Below are positions 42,435 to 51,379 of a stretch of 64,000 nucleotides of DNA, in pieces. A program made the translations under genes and the position numbers. The notes under the pieces are model-generated. The model saw nothing but the letters and a program-made list of their open reading frames with translations, made no database searches and was not told the origin of the DNA. The DNA comes from Ardenticatenaceae bacterium (GTDB lineage Bacteria > Chloroflexota > Anaerolineae > Promineifilales > Promineifilaceae). The DNA lies in NCBI GenBank assembly GCA_020634215.1, contig JACKCD010000007.1:73035-137034 (forward strand), read 5' to 3'. Numbering within the stretch: the first letter of the stretch is position 1; the number at the start of each line of letters is the position of its first letter.

Positions 42435-45164
42435 ATGTCCAAAACAACCCGCATTCTCTTAGCAGGAACACTCCTGATACTCTTAGCCATCGGCGTGCAG
42501 CTAACCACGGCGCAGGAAGACACAGAAACGGCCGTTTCCCCCACCGGCTCACCCATCCACCCCACCTTCCCCCTGCTCGACGCCGACGGCAACAACGTTC
42601 TTGACAGCGGCGCACCCATTTCCACCATGCAAACCTGCGGCGCTTGCCACGATGCCGACTTTATCGCCAGCCACAGCTTCCACGCCGACGCTGGGCTAAG
42701 TCAATTTGGGCAAACCACCGATGTCCACAGTTGGGACAACAGTTCAGGCCCATTTGGCCGCTGGAACCCGCTGCTCTACCGTTATCTTTCGCCAGAAGGC
42801 GACAGCCACGTGGATTTAACCACCGCCGAGTGGATTCAATGGTTTGTACGGCATCCGGGCGGTGGCCCTGCCACCACCAGCCGCGACGGGCAGCCGCTAA
42901 CCGCGCTGGCTGCCGACGCTGCCAACGTAGAAACCAGCATTTATGACCCGGCAACGGGCAGCTTGGCCGCCTGGGATTGGCAGGAATCGGGCACGGTGGA
43001 GATGAACTGTTTCCTTTGCCACATGGACAACCCCAACAATGAGGCCCGAATTGCGGCACTGCAAGCGGGTGATTTTGCGGGGGCGAATACGGCAACGCTG
43101 GTGGGCACGGGGTTGGTGGAAACGGCCGTTTCTGGCACCTACCAATACAACCCCGCCGCCTTTGACGAAAACGGCCACCTCCTGCCCCAATACGTCACCG
43201 TCCAAGACCCCACGACAACCAACTGCGGCCAATGCCACGGCGTGACCCACACCGACACCACCACCCCTTTAACGCTCGACAGCTACACGCTCGGCGACTA
43301 CAGCACCATGACCACCGGGCAAGTCATGTCCGGTCAAAAGATTAGCGAAAGTGGCCTCAACATCACCGATAAGGCCAACCTCAACCGCTCGTGGGATGTC
43401 CACATGGAGCGCGTATTTGACTGCACCAACTGCCATTACGCCCTCAACAACCCCATCTACTTCCAGGAAGCGGCCGGCCCGCAGCCCGACCATCTCACCT
43501 TTGACCCACGCCGTCTTGATTTGGGCGACTACATTTACCGGCCGCTGCACGAGTTTGCCAAAGGCCAAAGCGTGCAAAGCCTGCAAGCCCCCGGTCTCGA
43601 CAACACCCTGCGCCGCTGCGAATCGTGCCACAGCCTAGACACGACTCACAATTGGCTGCCCTACAAAGAGCGCCACACCGATGCCCTGGCCTGCGAAACG
43701 TGCCACGTCCCCGAACTGTACGCCCCGGCGGTGCAATATGTGGACTGGACGGTTCTCAACAGCGACAGCACGCCCGTGGTCGCCTATCGCGGCGTTGAGG
43801 GGAATGAGTTTGGAGCCGACACCCTGCTAATGGGCTATGAGCCGGTGCTGCTGCCCCGCGAGAACAGCGACGGGCAAACGCCGCTGGCTCCCTTCAACCT
43901 AGTCACGGCCTGGTACTGGGTCTATGGCGACTCCGAACGGCCGATTCCTTTGCGCGACCTCAAAGCAGCCTGGCTTGACGGCGACGGCTATGCCGAGGAA
44001 GTGCTGGCTGTGTTTGATGAGGACGGCAACGGCCGTTTATCCACCGCCGAACTCAACCTCGACAGCGACAGCAAGGTGGCCTTCCTCACCCAGCGGCTGC
44101 AAGCGTTGGGGCTGGACAACCCGCGCATTGCCAGCGAAATTCAGCCCTACAGCATCAACCACAACGTTGCTTTTGGCGATTACGCCACCCGCGACTGCGC
44201 CACCTGCCACGGCCCGGAATCCCGCGTGACGCAAGGGCTGACGCTGGCTGACCGGACACCGGGTGGGGTTGTGCCAGAATTAACGGCCGTTTCCGGTCTC
44301 CTCTGGACGGGTGAGGTGCAGGCCAACGACAACGGCACGCTCAACTTCCAACCCCAGGCTGAAGCGGCCGGCCTCTACGTCCTCGGCCACAACGCCGTCG
44401 GCCTCATTGACCTCTTTGGGGCGCTGGCCTTTGTCGGCGTGCTGCTTGGCATCTTTGTCCACGGCGGGCTGCGCTGGTGGTTCGCCCGCCAGCAGATCGC
44501 CCATCACCCCGCCGCCCTGCAAGAAATCTACATGTACGATGTCTACGAACGGTTGTGGCACTGGCTGCAAACGGCCGCTATTTTGCTCCTGCTCTTCACC
44601 GGCCTCGTCATCCACAAACCCGCCACCTTTGGCATCTTTAGCTTTAGCTATGTGGTGCAGGTACACAACGTGCTGGCCGCCATTCTGGTCATCAACGCCG
44701 TTCTCTCCCTCTTCTACCATCTTGCCAGTGGCGAAATCAAGCAGTTCCTGCCCCGGCCACGCGGTTTCTTTGACCAGGCGATTGAGCAATCGCTCTACTA
44801 CGTGCGCGGCATTTTCCGGCAAGAACCTCATCCGTTTGCCAAAACCCGCGAACACAAGCTCAACCCGCTGCAGCAGATGACCTACTTTGCCATCCTCAAC
44901 CTGCTGCTGCCGCTGCAAATTATCACCGGGGCGTTGATGTGGGGGGTGCAGCGTTGGCCGGAAACGGCCGTTCGTCTCGGCGGTCTCCCCTTCCTGGCAC
45001 CCTTCCACACGCTCATCGCCTGGCTTTTCGCCGCCTTCATCGTCATGCACGTCTACCTCACCACCACCGGCCACACCCCGCTGGCTGGCATCCGCGCCAT
45101 GATGCTGGGTTGGGATGAAGTGGAAGTGGGCGCAGGGCAAGCATCTGTGGAGGCAGGCGATTAA
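42435..45164 (+). CDS. Heptaheme cytochrome c fused to cytochrome b561-type membrane domain
   Basis: 909 residues from M-S-K-T-T-R (an upstream open stretch is encoded by repeat D). A signal peptide (about 1-26) leads to a periplasmic domain with seven C-x-x-C-H motifs: CGACH, CFLCH, CGQCH, CTNCH, CESCH, CETCH and CATCH. An EF-hand-like loop, D-E-D-G-N-G-R-L-S-T-A-E-L, lies before the last haem. The C-terminal part (about 670-890) has five helices with His ligands in R-L-W-H-W, V-Q-V-H-N, L-F-Y-H and A-P-F-H-T, as in cytochrome b subunits of thiosulfate or formate enzymes. It probably passes quinol electrons to the octaheme protein. Confidence 0.9.
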   Translation: MSKTTRILLAGTLLILLAIGVQLTTAQEDTETAVSPTGSPIHPTFPLLDADGNNVLDSGAPISTMQTCGACHDADFIASHSFHADAGLSQFGQTTDVHSWDNSSGPFGRWNPLLYRYLSPEGDSHVDLTTAEWIQWFVRHPGGGPATTSRDGQPLTALAADAANVETSIYDPATGSLAAWDWQESGTVEMNCFLCHMDNPNNEARIAALQAGDFAGANTATLVGTGLVETAVSGTYQYNPAAFDENGHLLPQYVTVQDPTTTNCGQCHGVTHTDTTTPLTLDSYTLGDYSTMTTGQVMSGQKISESGLNITDKANLNRSWDVHMERVFDCTNCHYALNNPIYFQEAAGPQPDHLTFDPRRLDLGDYIYRPLHEFAKGQSVQSLQAPGLDNTLRRCESCHSLDTTHNWLPYKERHTDALACETCHVPELYAPAVQYVDWTVLNSDSTPVVAYRGVEGNEFGADTLLMGYEPVLLPRENSDGQTPLAPFNLVTAWYWVYGDSERPIPLRDLKAAWLDGDGYAEEVLAVFDEDGNGRLSTAELNLDSDSKVAFLTQRLQALGLDNPRIASEIQPYSINHNVAFGDYATRDCATCHGPESRVTQGLTLADRTPGGVVPELTAVSGLLWTGEVQANDNGTLNFQPQAEAAGLYVLGHNAVGLIDLFGALAFVGVLLGIFVHGGLRWWFARQQIAHHPAALQEIYMYDVYERLWHWLQTAAILLLLFTGLVIHKPATFGIFSFSYVVQVHNVLAAILVINAVLSLFYHLASGEIKQFLPRPRGFFDQAIEQSLYYVRGIFRQEPHPFAKTREHKLNPLQQMTYFAILNLLLPLQIITGALMWGVQRWPETAVRLGGLPFLAPFHTLIAWLFAAFIVMHVYLTTTGHTPLAGIRAMMLGWDEVEVGAGQASVEAGD

Positions 45165-45186
45165 CCGATTACTACCACCTTAACAT

Positions 45187-45270
45187 TGTCATTCCGAGGT
45201 CTCCCGAGGAATCCCGACGGAGCAGCAATTTCGTCGGGATTCCTCCTCGAAGACTCGTCGGAATGACAAG
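45187..45270. repeat. Inverted repeat, family F (copy 3)
   Basis: GTCATTCCGAGGTCTCCCGA and its complement ending CGGAATGACA, between two genes of the same operon. Confidence 0.85.
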
Positions 45271-45286
45271 CGGGTTATCAAAAACC

Positions 45287-45868
45287 ATGACAACACTTAC
45301 AACAACCACAACCCCCAAACGCACCTTCAAAGATCGGCTTCTCAGCCTGGTGCAGCGGGACGCGAAACCATATGTTCATCCCTATAAAGCAGGCATTTTG
45401 CTGGGGCTGGTTTTGTTTGGAGCCTTCTTTATCACAGGCAACGGGCTGGGCGCGTCGGGCGGCATCAACCGCATTCTGGTCGTCGTCGAGGATGCTATCT
45501 ACCCCGCCCACATAGACCGCACCGCCTACCTGGCCTCAATGGCCGGGGGCGAGACCAACCCGCTGGATAGCTGGGTGGTCTTTGTGACGATTGGGCTGGT
45601 GATTGGTGGGTTTACGTCGGGGCTGATAAACGGCCGTTTAAACATCACCACCAACCGCGGCCCCAATGTCCCCGTTAAAGTCCGCTGGGTCATGGCCTTC
45701 ATCGGCGGAGCCTTTATGGGCTACGGCGCACGGCTGGCACGCGGCTGCACCTCCGGCCAGGCACTCTCTGGCGGTGCCGTCCTCTCCGTTGGCAGTTGGG
45801 CCTTCATGTTCGCCGTCTTTGGCGGTGCCTACGCCCTAGCCTACTTTGTGCGGAAATTATGGAACTGA
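45287..45868 (+). CDS. YeeE/YedE-family half transporter (thiosulfate/sulfur uptake), first half
   Basis: 193 residues from M-T-T-L-T; upstream codons come from repeat F. About four or five membrane helices. The conserved G-A-R-L-A-R-G-C-T-S-G-Q-A-L-S-G motif (about 155-170) carries the Cys that handles thiosulfate in the TsuA/YeeE family. It is a half-length form, like PmpA, and should pair with the next gene product to make one transport unit. It lies between the multihaem cytochromes and the second half, supporting a sulfur role for the cluster. Confidence 0.9.
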   Translation: MTTLTTTTTPKRTFKDRLLSLVQRDAKPYVHPYKAGILLGLVLFGAFFITGNGLGASGGINRILVVVEDAIYPAHIDRTAYLASMAGGETNPLDSWVVFVTIGLVIGGFTSGLINGRLNITTNRGPNVPVKVRWVMAFIGGAFMGYGARLARGCTSGQALSGGAVLSVGSWAFMFAVFGGAYALAYFVRKLWN

Positions 45869-45932
45869 TCGGTAATCAGTAATCAGTAATCAGTCAACCA
45901 ACTGATTACCGATTACCGATTACTGATTACCG
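45869..45932. repeat. Inverted repeat, family C (copy 1)
   Basis: Tandem GGTAATCAGTAATCAG units face CTGATTACCGATTACCG units. It begins at the stop codon and ends about 10 nt before the next start codon. Confidence 0.92.
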
Positions 45933-45941
45933 GAGAAGACC

Positions 45942-47174
45942 ATGTACCCCTTCCCCCTAGCACTACAAGACCTACTCGGCCACTGGCCGTCATACCTCGT
46001 CTATTTACTCGTCGGCTTTAGCTTCGGCTACGTCCTGGAAATCGGTGGCTTTGCTGATTCCCGCAAGCTGGCGGCGCAGTTCTACTTCAAAGATTTAACC
46101 GTCCTCAAAGTGATGTTCGGAGCCATTGTCACGGCGATGGTACTCATCTTCCTCGCCTCAGGCGTAGGTTTGCTTGACTACAACTTGATCTATGTCAATC
46201 CCACCTACCTCTGGCCCGGCATCATTGGCGGCCTCATCATGGGTGTCGGCTTTATCGTCGGCGGCTTCTGCCCCGGCACCTCGCTGGTCTCAGCCGCCGT
46301 TCTCAAGCTCGACGGCATCTTTTTCGCCCTCGGTGTCTTCTTCGGCATCTTCCTCTTTGGCGAAACCATCGGCTACTTTGAAGAGTTTTGGTACTCCTCC
46401 TACATGGGTCGCTTCACCCTGCAAGATTGGCTCAACCTGCCCATCGGCATCGTTGTTCTCATCATCATCCTCGTGGCGCTGTTTATGTTCTGGGGCGGCG
46501 AACTGCTGGAGAAGAAGTTTGGCAACGCTGACTTGACCAAAGAGCCAAAATGGCGCTATGGCGCGGCCGCCATCCTCGTCGTTGGAGCCATCGCCGTTGT
46601 CATCATCGGCCAGCCAACCACGGCCGACCGCTGGACTGCCCTGGAAGCGACCGAAGGGGCACGGCTCGCCAACCGCGAGGTGCAAATCCACCCCGGCGAA
46701 CTGCTGGAAAAGCTGCACGATGCCACACTGCAAGTTATCATGCTCGATGTCCGTAGCGAAGCCGATTACAACCTTTTCCACATCCGCGATGCCCGCCGTG
46801 TGCCGCTGGACGCGCTGCCCGGCCTCATCCCTGCCCTGCACGAGGAGCCAGCCAACACCCTTTTTGTGGTGATGAGCAATGACGAAACGGCGGCCACGGA
46901 AGCGTGGAAAATCCTCCGCGCCGAAAGTGTGCCCAGTGCCTATATTTTGGAGGGCGGCATTAACAACTGGCTGACGGTTTTTGCAGATGAGGCGTTTCGG
47001 GAAACGGCCGTTAAAGCCAACACCCCCGACGACAGCCTGGCCTACAGCTTCCCCTCCGCCCTCGGCGCACGCTACGAATGGGCTGAACCGAATCCACACG
47101 ATTACACTCTGGCTTTCACCCCCAAAGTTGAGCTGGAACTCAAACGCGGGCCTAGCGGCGGTGGCTGCGGTTAA
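45942..47174 (+). CDS. YeeE/YedE-family half transporter fused to rhodanese-like domain, Cys-tailed
   Basis: 410 residues. Six or so membrane helices (about 15-215) with the conserved G-G-F-C-P-G-T-S-L-V-S-A motif (about 107-118). After a last helix near 205-225 comes a rhodanese-like domain (about 245-355: M-L-D-V-R-S-E-A-D-Y-N-L-F-H-I...L-E-G-G-I-N-N-W). Its active-site loop reads V-V-M-S-N-D-E, without the catalytic Cys, so sulfurtransfer by that loop is not possible. The protein ends in G-G-G-C-G, a terminal Cys that could carry a persulfide. It probably pairs with the preceding half transporter. Confidence 0.88.
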   Translation: MYPFPLALQDLLGHWPSYLVYLLVGFSFGYVLEIGGFADSRKLAAQFYFKDLTVLKVMFGAIVTAMVLIFLASGVGLLDYNLIYVNPTYLWPGIIGGLIMGVGFIVGGFCPGTSLVSAAVLKLDGIFFALGVFFGIFLFGETIGYFEEFWYSSYMGRFTLQDWLNLPIGIVVLIIILVALFMFWGGELLEKKFGNADLTKEPKWRYGAAAILVVGAIAVVIIGQPTTADRWTALEATEGARLANREVQIHPGELLEKLHDATLQVIMLDVRSEADYNLFHIRDARRVPLDALPGLIPALHEEPANTLFVVMSNDETAATEAWKILRAESVPSAYILEGGINNWLTVFADEAFRETAVKANTPDDSLAYSFPSALGARYEWAEPNPHDYTLAFTPKVELELKRGPSGGGCG

Positions 47175-47217
47175 CATTCCCGGCTCTTTGGGAATTCAGG
47201 GGGTTGACTCACTTTTA

Positions 47218-47276
47218 ACGTGGTGCGTGGTGCGTGGCAAATAAGCTGTTTTGACACACCACGCACCACGCACCAA
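47218..47276. repeat. Inverted repeat, family D (copy 2)
   Basis: CGTGGTGCGTGGTGCGTGGC and complement, after the transporter-rhodanese gene. Confidence 0.9.
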
Positions 47277-47335
47277 ATTTGTCAACCCCATGAGACCCGA
47301 AAGAACCATAAGATTAAAAATAGGCCCAAACAAAA

Positions 47336-47806
47336 ATGTCCTCTCAAGACCCCTTTATTCGCCCTATCCAACTCGAAGATGCCGATGAAATGGCACGGCT
47401 GCACGCCCAATCCGCTGCCTATTTACGCGCCCTGGGGGATGACACAGATTTTCAATTCAACGCCCACATCTATCGGCGAGACGGCTTTGGCGACAATCCC
47501 GCCTTCTCAGGGTTTTGTGCCGTTCTTGATAACCATCTCATCGGCTACCTTCTTTACCACTGGGCCTATGACACCGACCGCGCCCTACGCTATCTGTTTG
47601 TCATAGATTTACTGGTAGATGAGGAACAGAGGCAAAGCGGCATTGGCAAAGCCTTGATGAATCACGCCGCCGCCTTTTGCCAGGAAGCAGGCGGTGCCGA
47701 ATTGTTCTGGGCCGTGTATGACAAAAATGAAGCGGCTCTCAATTTCTATAACCGGCTTGGGGCAGAGGAAATCAATGACCTGCACTTTATGCGGCTGAAG
47801 ATATAA
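47336..47806 (+). CDS. GNAT-family N-acetyltransferase
   Basis: 156 residues, the usual length. Opening I-R-P-I-Q-L-E-D-A-D-E-M-A, strand F-V-I-D-L-L-V-D-E-E and the acetyl-CoA motif Q-R-Q-S-G-I-G-K-A-L-M (about 98-108: R/Q-x-x-G-x-G/A), then N-F-Y-N-R-L-G-A near the end. The similarity to diamine or aminoglycoside acetyltransferases is only general. It transfers acetyl from acetyl-CoA to an amine, target unknown. It has no evident link to the sulfur genes, being separated by repeat D2. Confidence 0.9.
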   Translation: MSSQDPFIRPIQLEDADEMARLHAQSAAYLRALGDDTDFQFNAHIYRRDGFGDNPAFSGFCAVLDNHLIGYLLYHWAYDTDRALRYLFVIDLLVDEEQRQSGIGKALMNHAAAFCQEAGGAELFWAVYDKNEAALNFYNRLGAEEINDLHFMRLKI

Positions 47807-47850
47807 ACGGCCGTTCCACCCTCACGCTTCCGTTAGGCAAAACGGCCGTT
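47806..47850. terminator. Pair of AACGGCCGTT motifs between convergent genes
   Basis: One copy (47806-47815) overlaps the stop codon of the acetyltransferase gene; the second (47841-47850) is extended to AAAACGGCCGTTTT. Placement between convergent genes suggests a shared terminator, as at 26500. Confidence 0.4.
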
Positions 47851-47891
47851 TTCACCATGCGCTTCCCCCGCCACACACGCAACCAATCACA

Positions 47892-48338
47892 TCAACTTGC
47901 CAAACCCAAACGAGCCGGGTTGAACAGGTCGCGCAGCAGCAAGATGCCGCCCACGCCTACGGCGATGACGGATGCGATGTAACCGGCAAACAGCGTCATC
48001 ACGGCCACCAACGGCAGCCCTTCGGCCGGCGTTGCCCCAGAAGCCAGCCCCGTTACCTCAGCCAGCCCCTGGCTGCCAACCAGTAAAGCCACGGCCGCAG
48101 CCATGCTCCATCCAATCAGCTTTTGCCGTTTGTGTACCCAGAAGGCCGCCACAAGCAGCAAGATACCGCCAGCCGCGACCAAGAGGAACAGTTCGGCCGG
48201 CATCAGAAAGTCCAACAAAAACTGGTGTCTCACGGCCAGCGCAATAAACGCCATCACGATGGGAGCCACAATGGGTAGCCAGATCAACACGGTACCAATC
48301 ACAGCTAACGTTTTAGTTAATGTTGTTTTGTTTTTCAT
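47892..48338 (-). CDS. Four-helix membrane protein of unknown function
   Basis: 148 residues from M-K-N-K-T-T, which has GAGGGGG upstream. Four membrane helices (about 10-32, 43-65, 73-92, 108-132), short loops and basic ends. No motif is recognised. Transcribed away from the hydrogenase operon; the 190-bp divergent region 48339-48528 presumably holds both promoters (TATAGT at 48490-48495 is a possible -10 of the operon). Confidence 0.65.
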   Translation of the reverse strand: MKNKTTLTKTLAVIGTVLIWLPIVAPIVMAFIALAVRHQFLLDFLMPAELFLLVAAGGILLLVAAFWVHKRQKLIGWSMAAAVALLVGSQGLAEVTGLASGATPAEGLPLVAVMTLFAGYIASVIAVGVGGILLLRDLFNPARLGLAS

Positions 48339-48528
48339 CTTTGCCCCCTCGGAAAACGCCCTGTTTTCCTTTCTATACAATACGCCAACCGTCCCCAGAA
48401 AGATAGTTACAAACGGTAGGAGAAGAAGGTGAGCTTACTCACCCTCTTCATCATGTCTTTCATCACTATCTCAATCTGAGGCAAAGGCCTATAGTGTAAG
48501 GTGGAGATGTAAACGCTGGTGAATTGGT

Positions 48529-49023
48529 ATGGCACTCGCAGTTGGTTTGATGACAACGGCCGTTTTTTGCGGTCTACAGGCCATGAGAGCCAAACGGCTT
48601 TTAACAGCAGCACTATGGTTAGCTGCCGTCAGTGCCAGCGTCGCCATCGCCCTCTACCAGCTTGGCGCACCCGATGTTGCCGTCGTTGAACTCAGCGTCG
48701 GTGCTGGTCTCGTCACCATCCTCTTTGTGTTTGCCATCACCATTGCTGGCGATGAAGCCATGGATGCTCCACCTATCATGCCCAAATGGGCAAGTTGGCT
48801 GTTGGTGCTGCTGGCCGTTGGTGTCGTGGGGTCGGCCATTCAAGCCACCCCGACCAGCAGTGCAGCGGCAGCAGAAGCGTCATTTACGGCCGTTTTTTGG
48901 CAAGAACGCGGTCTCGACATCCTCATTCAAATCGGCCTCATCTTTGCCGGTGTACTGGGCGTTCTCAACCTGCTGACCGAAGAAGACACCCCCACCCCCT
49001 CACCCAAGGACAAAGTGCCATGA
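48529..49023 (+). CDS. Antiporter-like subunit of membrane-bound hydrogenase (MbhD/MrpA-C-terminal type, DUF4040)
   Basis: 164 residues, four or five helices. The first half matches the DUF4040 / MbhD / MrpA C-terminal family: A-L-A-V-G-L-M-T-T, the L-Y-Q-L-G-A-P-D-V-A-V-V-E-L-S-V-G-A-G core (about 44-62) with the conserved A-P-D-V-A-x-x-E that lies on the cation path. The second half (about 80-164) resembles MbhE/MnhB-type helices, so it may be a fusion of two subunits. It is the first gene of the hydrogenase operon; its stop overlaps the start of the NuoK-like gene (ATGA). Confidence 0.85.
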   Translation: MALAVGLMTTAVFCGLQAMRAKRLLTAALWLAAVSASVAIALYQLGAPDVAVVELSVGAGLVTILFVFAITIAGDEAMDAPPIMPKWASWLLVLLAVGVVGSAIQATPTSSAAAAEASFTAVFWQERGLDILIQIGLIFAGVLGVLNLLTEEDTPTPSPKDKVP

Positions 49024-49325
49024 CCCAAACCACTGTCCTCCTGCTGGGTGCCGTTGGGGTGCTGGGCGTGGGGCTATATGGCCTGCTGCGGCTGCGGAAC
49101 CTGATTCAAATTATTGTCGCCCTGCAAATTTTGGCAAAAGCGGCCGTTTTGGCACTGGTGGTGGCTGGCAAAGCCAGCGGCCACGTCAATCTCGGCCAAA
49201 GCCTGGCCGTCACGGTTATTGTGGCCGATACGGTCATTGCCGTGGTGGGGCTGGCGCTGGCCGTACAGGTGCGGCGGCGTTTGGGAACGCTAGATGTGAA
49301 GGCTCTGGCGACGTTGCGAGGATGA
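49020..49325 (+). CDS. NuoK/MnhC-like subunit
   Basis: 101 residues, three membrane helices, typical of NuoK and MnhC/MrpC. The family pattern G-L-Y-G-L-L-R-L-R-N-L and G-L-A-L-A-V-Q-V-R-R-R-L-G-T-L-D-V is clear. Of the two key glutamates of NuoK on the proton path, the first is replaced by Gln36 (A-L-Q-I-L) and the second by Asp70 (V-A-D-T-V-I-A-V-V-G-L-A). Loss of the first acidic residue is unusual and may alter or abolish translocation through this subunit. It overlaps the upstream DUF4040 gene by 4 nt. Confidence 0.88.
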   Translation: MTQTTVLLLGAVGVLGVGLYGLLRLRNLIQIIVALQILAKAAVLALVVAGKASGHVNLGQSLAVTVIVADTVIAVVGLALAVQVRRRLGTLDVKALATLRG

Positions 49326-49326
49326 C

Positions 49327-49380
49327 TGGGATTGGAGATTGGAGATTATGAACCTTCACCAATCTCCAATCTCCAATCTC
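49327..49380. repeat. Inverted repeat, family B (copy 5)
   Basis: GGATTGGAGATTGGAGATTA and complement, ending just before the start codon of the NuoL-like gene inside the operon. Confidence 0.88.
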
Positions 49381-49381
49381 A

Positions 49382-51307
49382 ATGGATGCTTTGCAAAAGC
49401 TGATGTTTAATTTTTTCCCTTTGCTTTTTCTTTTCCCCCTGGCGGGGCTGCTGCTGAATGTGGCAAACGGCCGTTTCTGGCACAAACCCATCGCCGGGAT
49501 CATCGCCAGCAGTGCCGCCGGGCTGTCCTTTGTTGTCGCCATTCTCCAATGGGTCGCCCTGCTGCGCCAGCCAGACGGCACCGTTATCATCCTCGGCACC
49601 TGGCTTCAAGTCGGCACTCTCAACGTGCCGTTTGCCTTTCAGGTTGACACCCTTTCGGTGACGATGATGCTGGTCGTCACCGGCATTGGCACCCTCATCC
49701 ACCTCTATGCCATCGGCTACATGTACGGCGACCCCGGTGTGACCCGCTTTTTTGTCTATCTCAATCTGTTTCTGGTGGCAATGCTGCTGCTGGTCAGTGC
49801 CGCCAACTACCCGCTGCTCTTTGTCGGCTGGGAAGGAGTCGGACTGTGTTCCTATCTGCTCATCGGCTTTTGGTTTGATCGCGGCGAGGGCGGAACAGGC
49901 AACGCCAACGCCGGCCGTAAAGCGTTTGTTGTCAACCGCGTCGGCGATTTGGGGCTGATTTTGGCGATGGGGCTGCTGTTTTGGCAGCTAGGCACGCTCA
50001 CATTTGATGACGTTTTTGCCCAGGCAACGGCCGTTTTTCCCGTTGGTTCCCCCCTCATCGTTGCCATCACCCTGCTGCTGCTGCTGGGGGCGGCGGGCAA
50101 AAGTGCCCAAATCCCGCTGTTTATCTGGCTGCCCGACGCCATGGCCGGCCCCACCCCCGTTTCCGCGCTCATCCACGCCGCCACCATGGTCACGGCCGGT
50201 ATCTACCTGATTGCCCGTTCCCACGTGCTGTTTGCCCTGGCCCCGGTGTCACAAACGGCCGTTTCCCTCATCGGAGCCTCCACCGCCTTGCTCGCCGCCA
50301 CCATCGCCACCGCCCAGTTTGACATCAAGCGCGTGCTGGCCTACTCCACCATCAGCCAGCTTGGGTTCATGGTCGCCGCCATAGGGATGGGGGCATATGT
50401 GGCCGGTATCTTCCACCTCATCACCCACGCTTTTTTCAAAGCCCTCCTCTTTTTGGCCGCTGGTTCGGTCATTCACGGGCTGGAACACGGCGGCCACAGC
50501 GACCCCGTCACACTACAGGACATGGGGCAAATGGGCGGGCTGCGGCAGCGAATGCCGATCACCTTTGCCGTCTATTTGGTGGGGGCGCTGGCGTTGGCGG
50601 GCATTCCCCCGCTGGCGGGTTTTTTCTCCAAAGATGAAATTTTGGCGGCGGCGTGGCAGGCCAATCGGGCCGTCTACATCATGCTGACGCTGGCCGCGTT
50701 TGCCACGGCGTTTTACATGGGGCGGCAGGTGTGGCTGGTTTTTATGGGGGAAGCGCGGAGCGAAACGGCCGTTTCTGCCCACGAAAGCCCACCCATCATG
50801 ACCATTCCCCTCCTCATCCTGGCCGCCCTCGCCATCGTGGGTGGCGGCCTCAACCTGCCCGGTGTCCACACCCTGGGGCATTGGCTCGGCCACACATTAG
50901 GTCATGGTGAACTGCTGTCTTTTAACGCCACCGTCGCCCTCACCGCCACGCTGCTGGCACTGCTGGCAGTTGGCTTGGCCTACTGGCTCTACGGTCGCCA
51001 CCCCCTGGGCGCAGCAGCTACCGACCCGCTGACCCAGCGGCTAGGCCCGCTGTTTGTGCTGTTTAACCAAGGCTGGTGGGTGAATGAGATGGTTGAGTGG
51101 GGAATAAAACGGCCGTTTTGCCACCTCAGCACCGTTCTCGCCCACAGCGATGAGGCCATCTTTGCCTGGGCAGAACGGCAGCTTGTTCACACAGTGCAGC
51201 GCGGAACGGCCGTTTTGCGCCGCACCCAAACCGGCCAGCTTAACTGGAACGTCGCCGGAATTATCGTCGGCCTTCTGCTCATCTGGCTGCTGCTGCGGTT
51301 TTCATAA
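49382..51307 (+). CDS. NuoL/MrpA-like antiporter subunit
   Basis: 641 residues with about sixteen membrane helices; proton- or sodium-pumping subunit of a complex I-like enzyme. Key residues of the antiporter module are present: Glu151 in G-W-E-G-V-G-L-C-S-Y (helix 5) and Lys240 in A-A-G-K-S-A-Q-I-P-L (helix 7), followed by W-L-P-D-A-M-A-G-P-T-P-V. The length fits NuoL/HyfB with a shortened lateral helix. Downstream of a family B hairpin; family A repeat 6 follows. Seven AACGGCCGTT copies fall in or around it. Confidence 0.93.
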   Translation: MDALQKLMFNFFPLLFLFPLAGLLLNVANGRFWHKPIAGIIASSAAGLSFVVAILQWVALLRQPDGTVIILGTWLQVGTLNVPFAFQVDTLSVTMMLVVTGIGTLIHLYAIGYMYGDPGVTRFFVYLNLFLVAMLLLVSAANYPLLFVGWEGVGLCSYLLIGFWFDRGEGGTGNANAGRKAFVVNRVGDLGLILAMGLLFWQLGTLTFDDVFAQATAVFPVGSPLIVAITLLLLLGAAGKSAQIPLFIWLPDAMAGPTPVSALIHAATMVTAGIYLIARSHVLFALAPVSQTAVSLIGASTALLAATIATAQFDIKRVLAYSTISQLGFMVAAIGMGAYVAGIFHLITHAFFKALLFLAAGSVIHGLEHGGHSDPVTLQDMGQMGGLRQRMPITFAVYLVGALALAGIPPLAGFFSKDEILAAAWQANRAVYIMLTLAAFATAFYMGRQVWLVFMGEARSETAVSAHESPPIMTIPLLILAALAIVGGGLNLPGVHTLGHWLGHTLGHGELLSFNATVALTATLLALLAVGLAYWLYGRHPLGAAATDPLTQRLGPLFVLFNQGWWVNEMVEWGIKRPFCHLSTVLAHSDEAIFAWAERQLVHTVQRGTAVLRRTQTGQLNWNVAGIIVGLLLIWLLLRFS

Positions 51308-51372
51308 GAATAGGACGCTGATTGGCCTGATTTTCCTGATTATCAGGTTCATCAGGTAAATCTGCGTCCCAT
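51308..51372. repeat. Inverted repeat, family A (copy 6)
   Basis: AATAGGACGCTGATTGGCCT and complement across TTATC, filling the gap between the two antiporter-like genes. Confidence 0.9.
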
Positions 51373-51379
51373 TAAAACA

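Noticed and set aside
45869..45932. Tandem GTAATC units as a possible CRISPR array
   Set aside because: Units are 6-8 nt, contiguous and followed by their own complement; there are no spacers and no cas genes.
2331..51372. Family A hairpins as integron attC sites or transposon ends
   Set aside because: No integrase, transposase, gene cassette or target-site duplication is visible; copies sit between ordinary resident genes.
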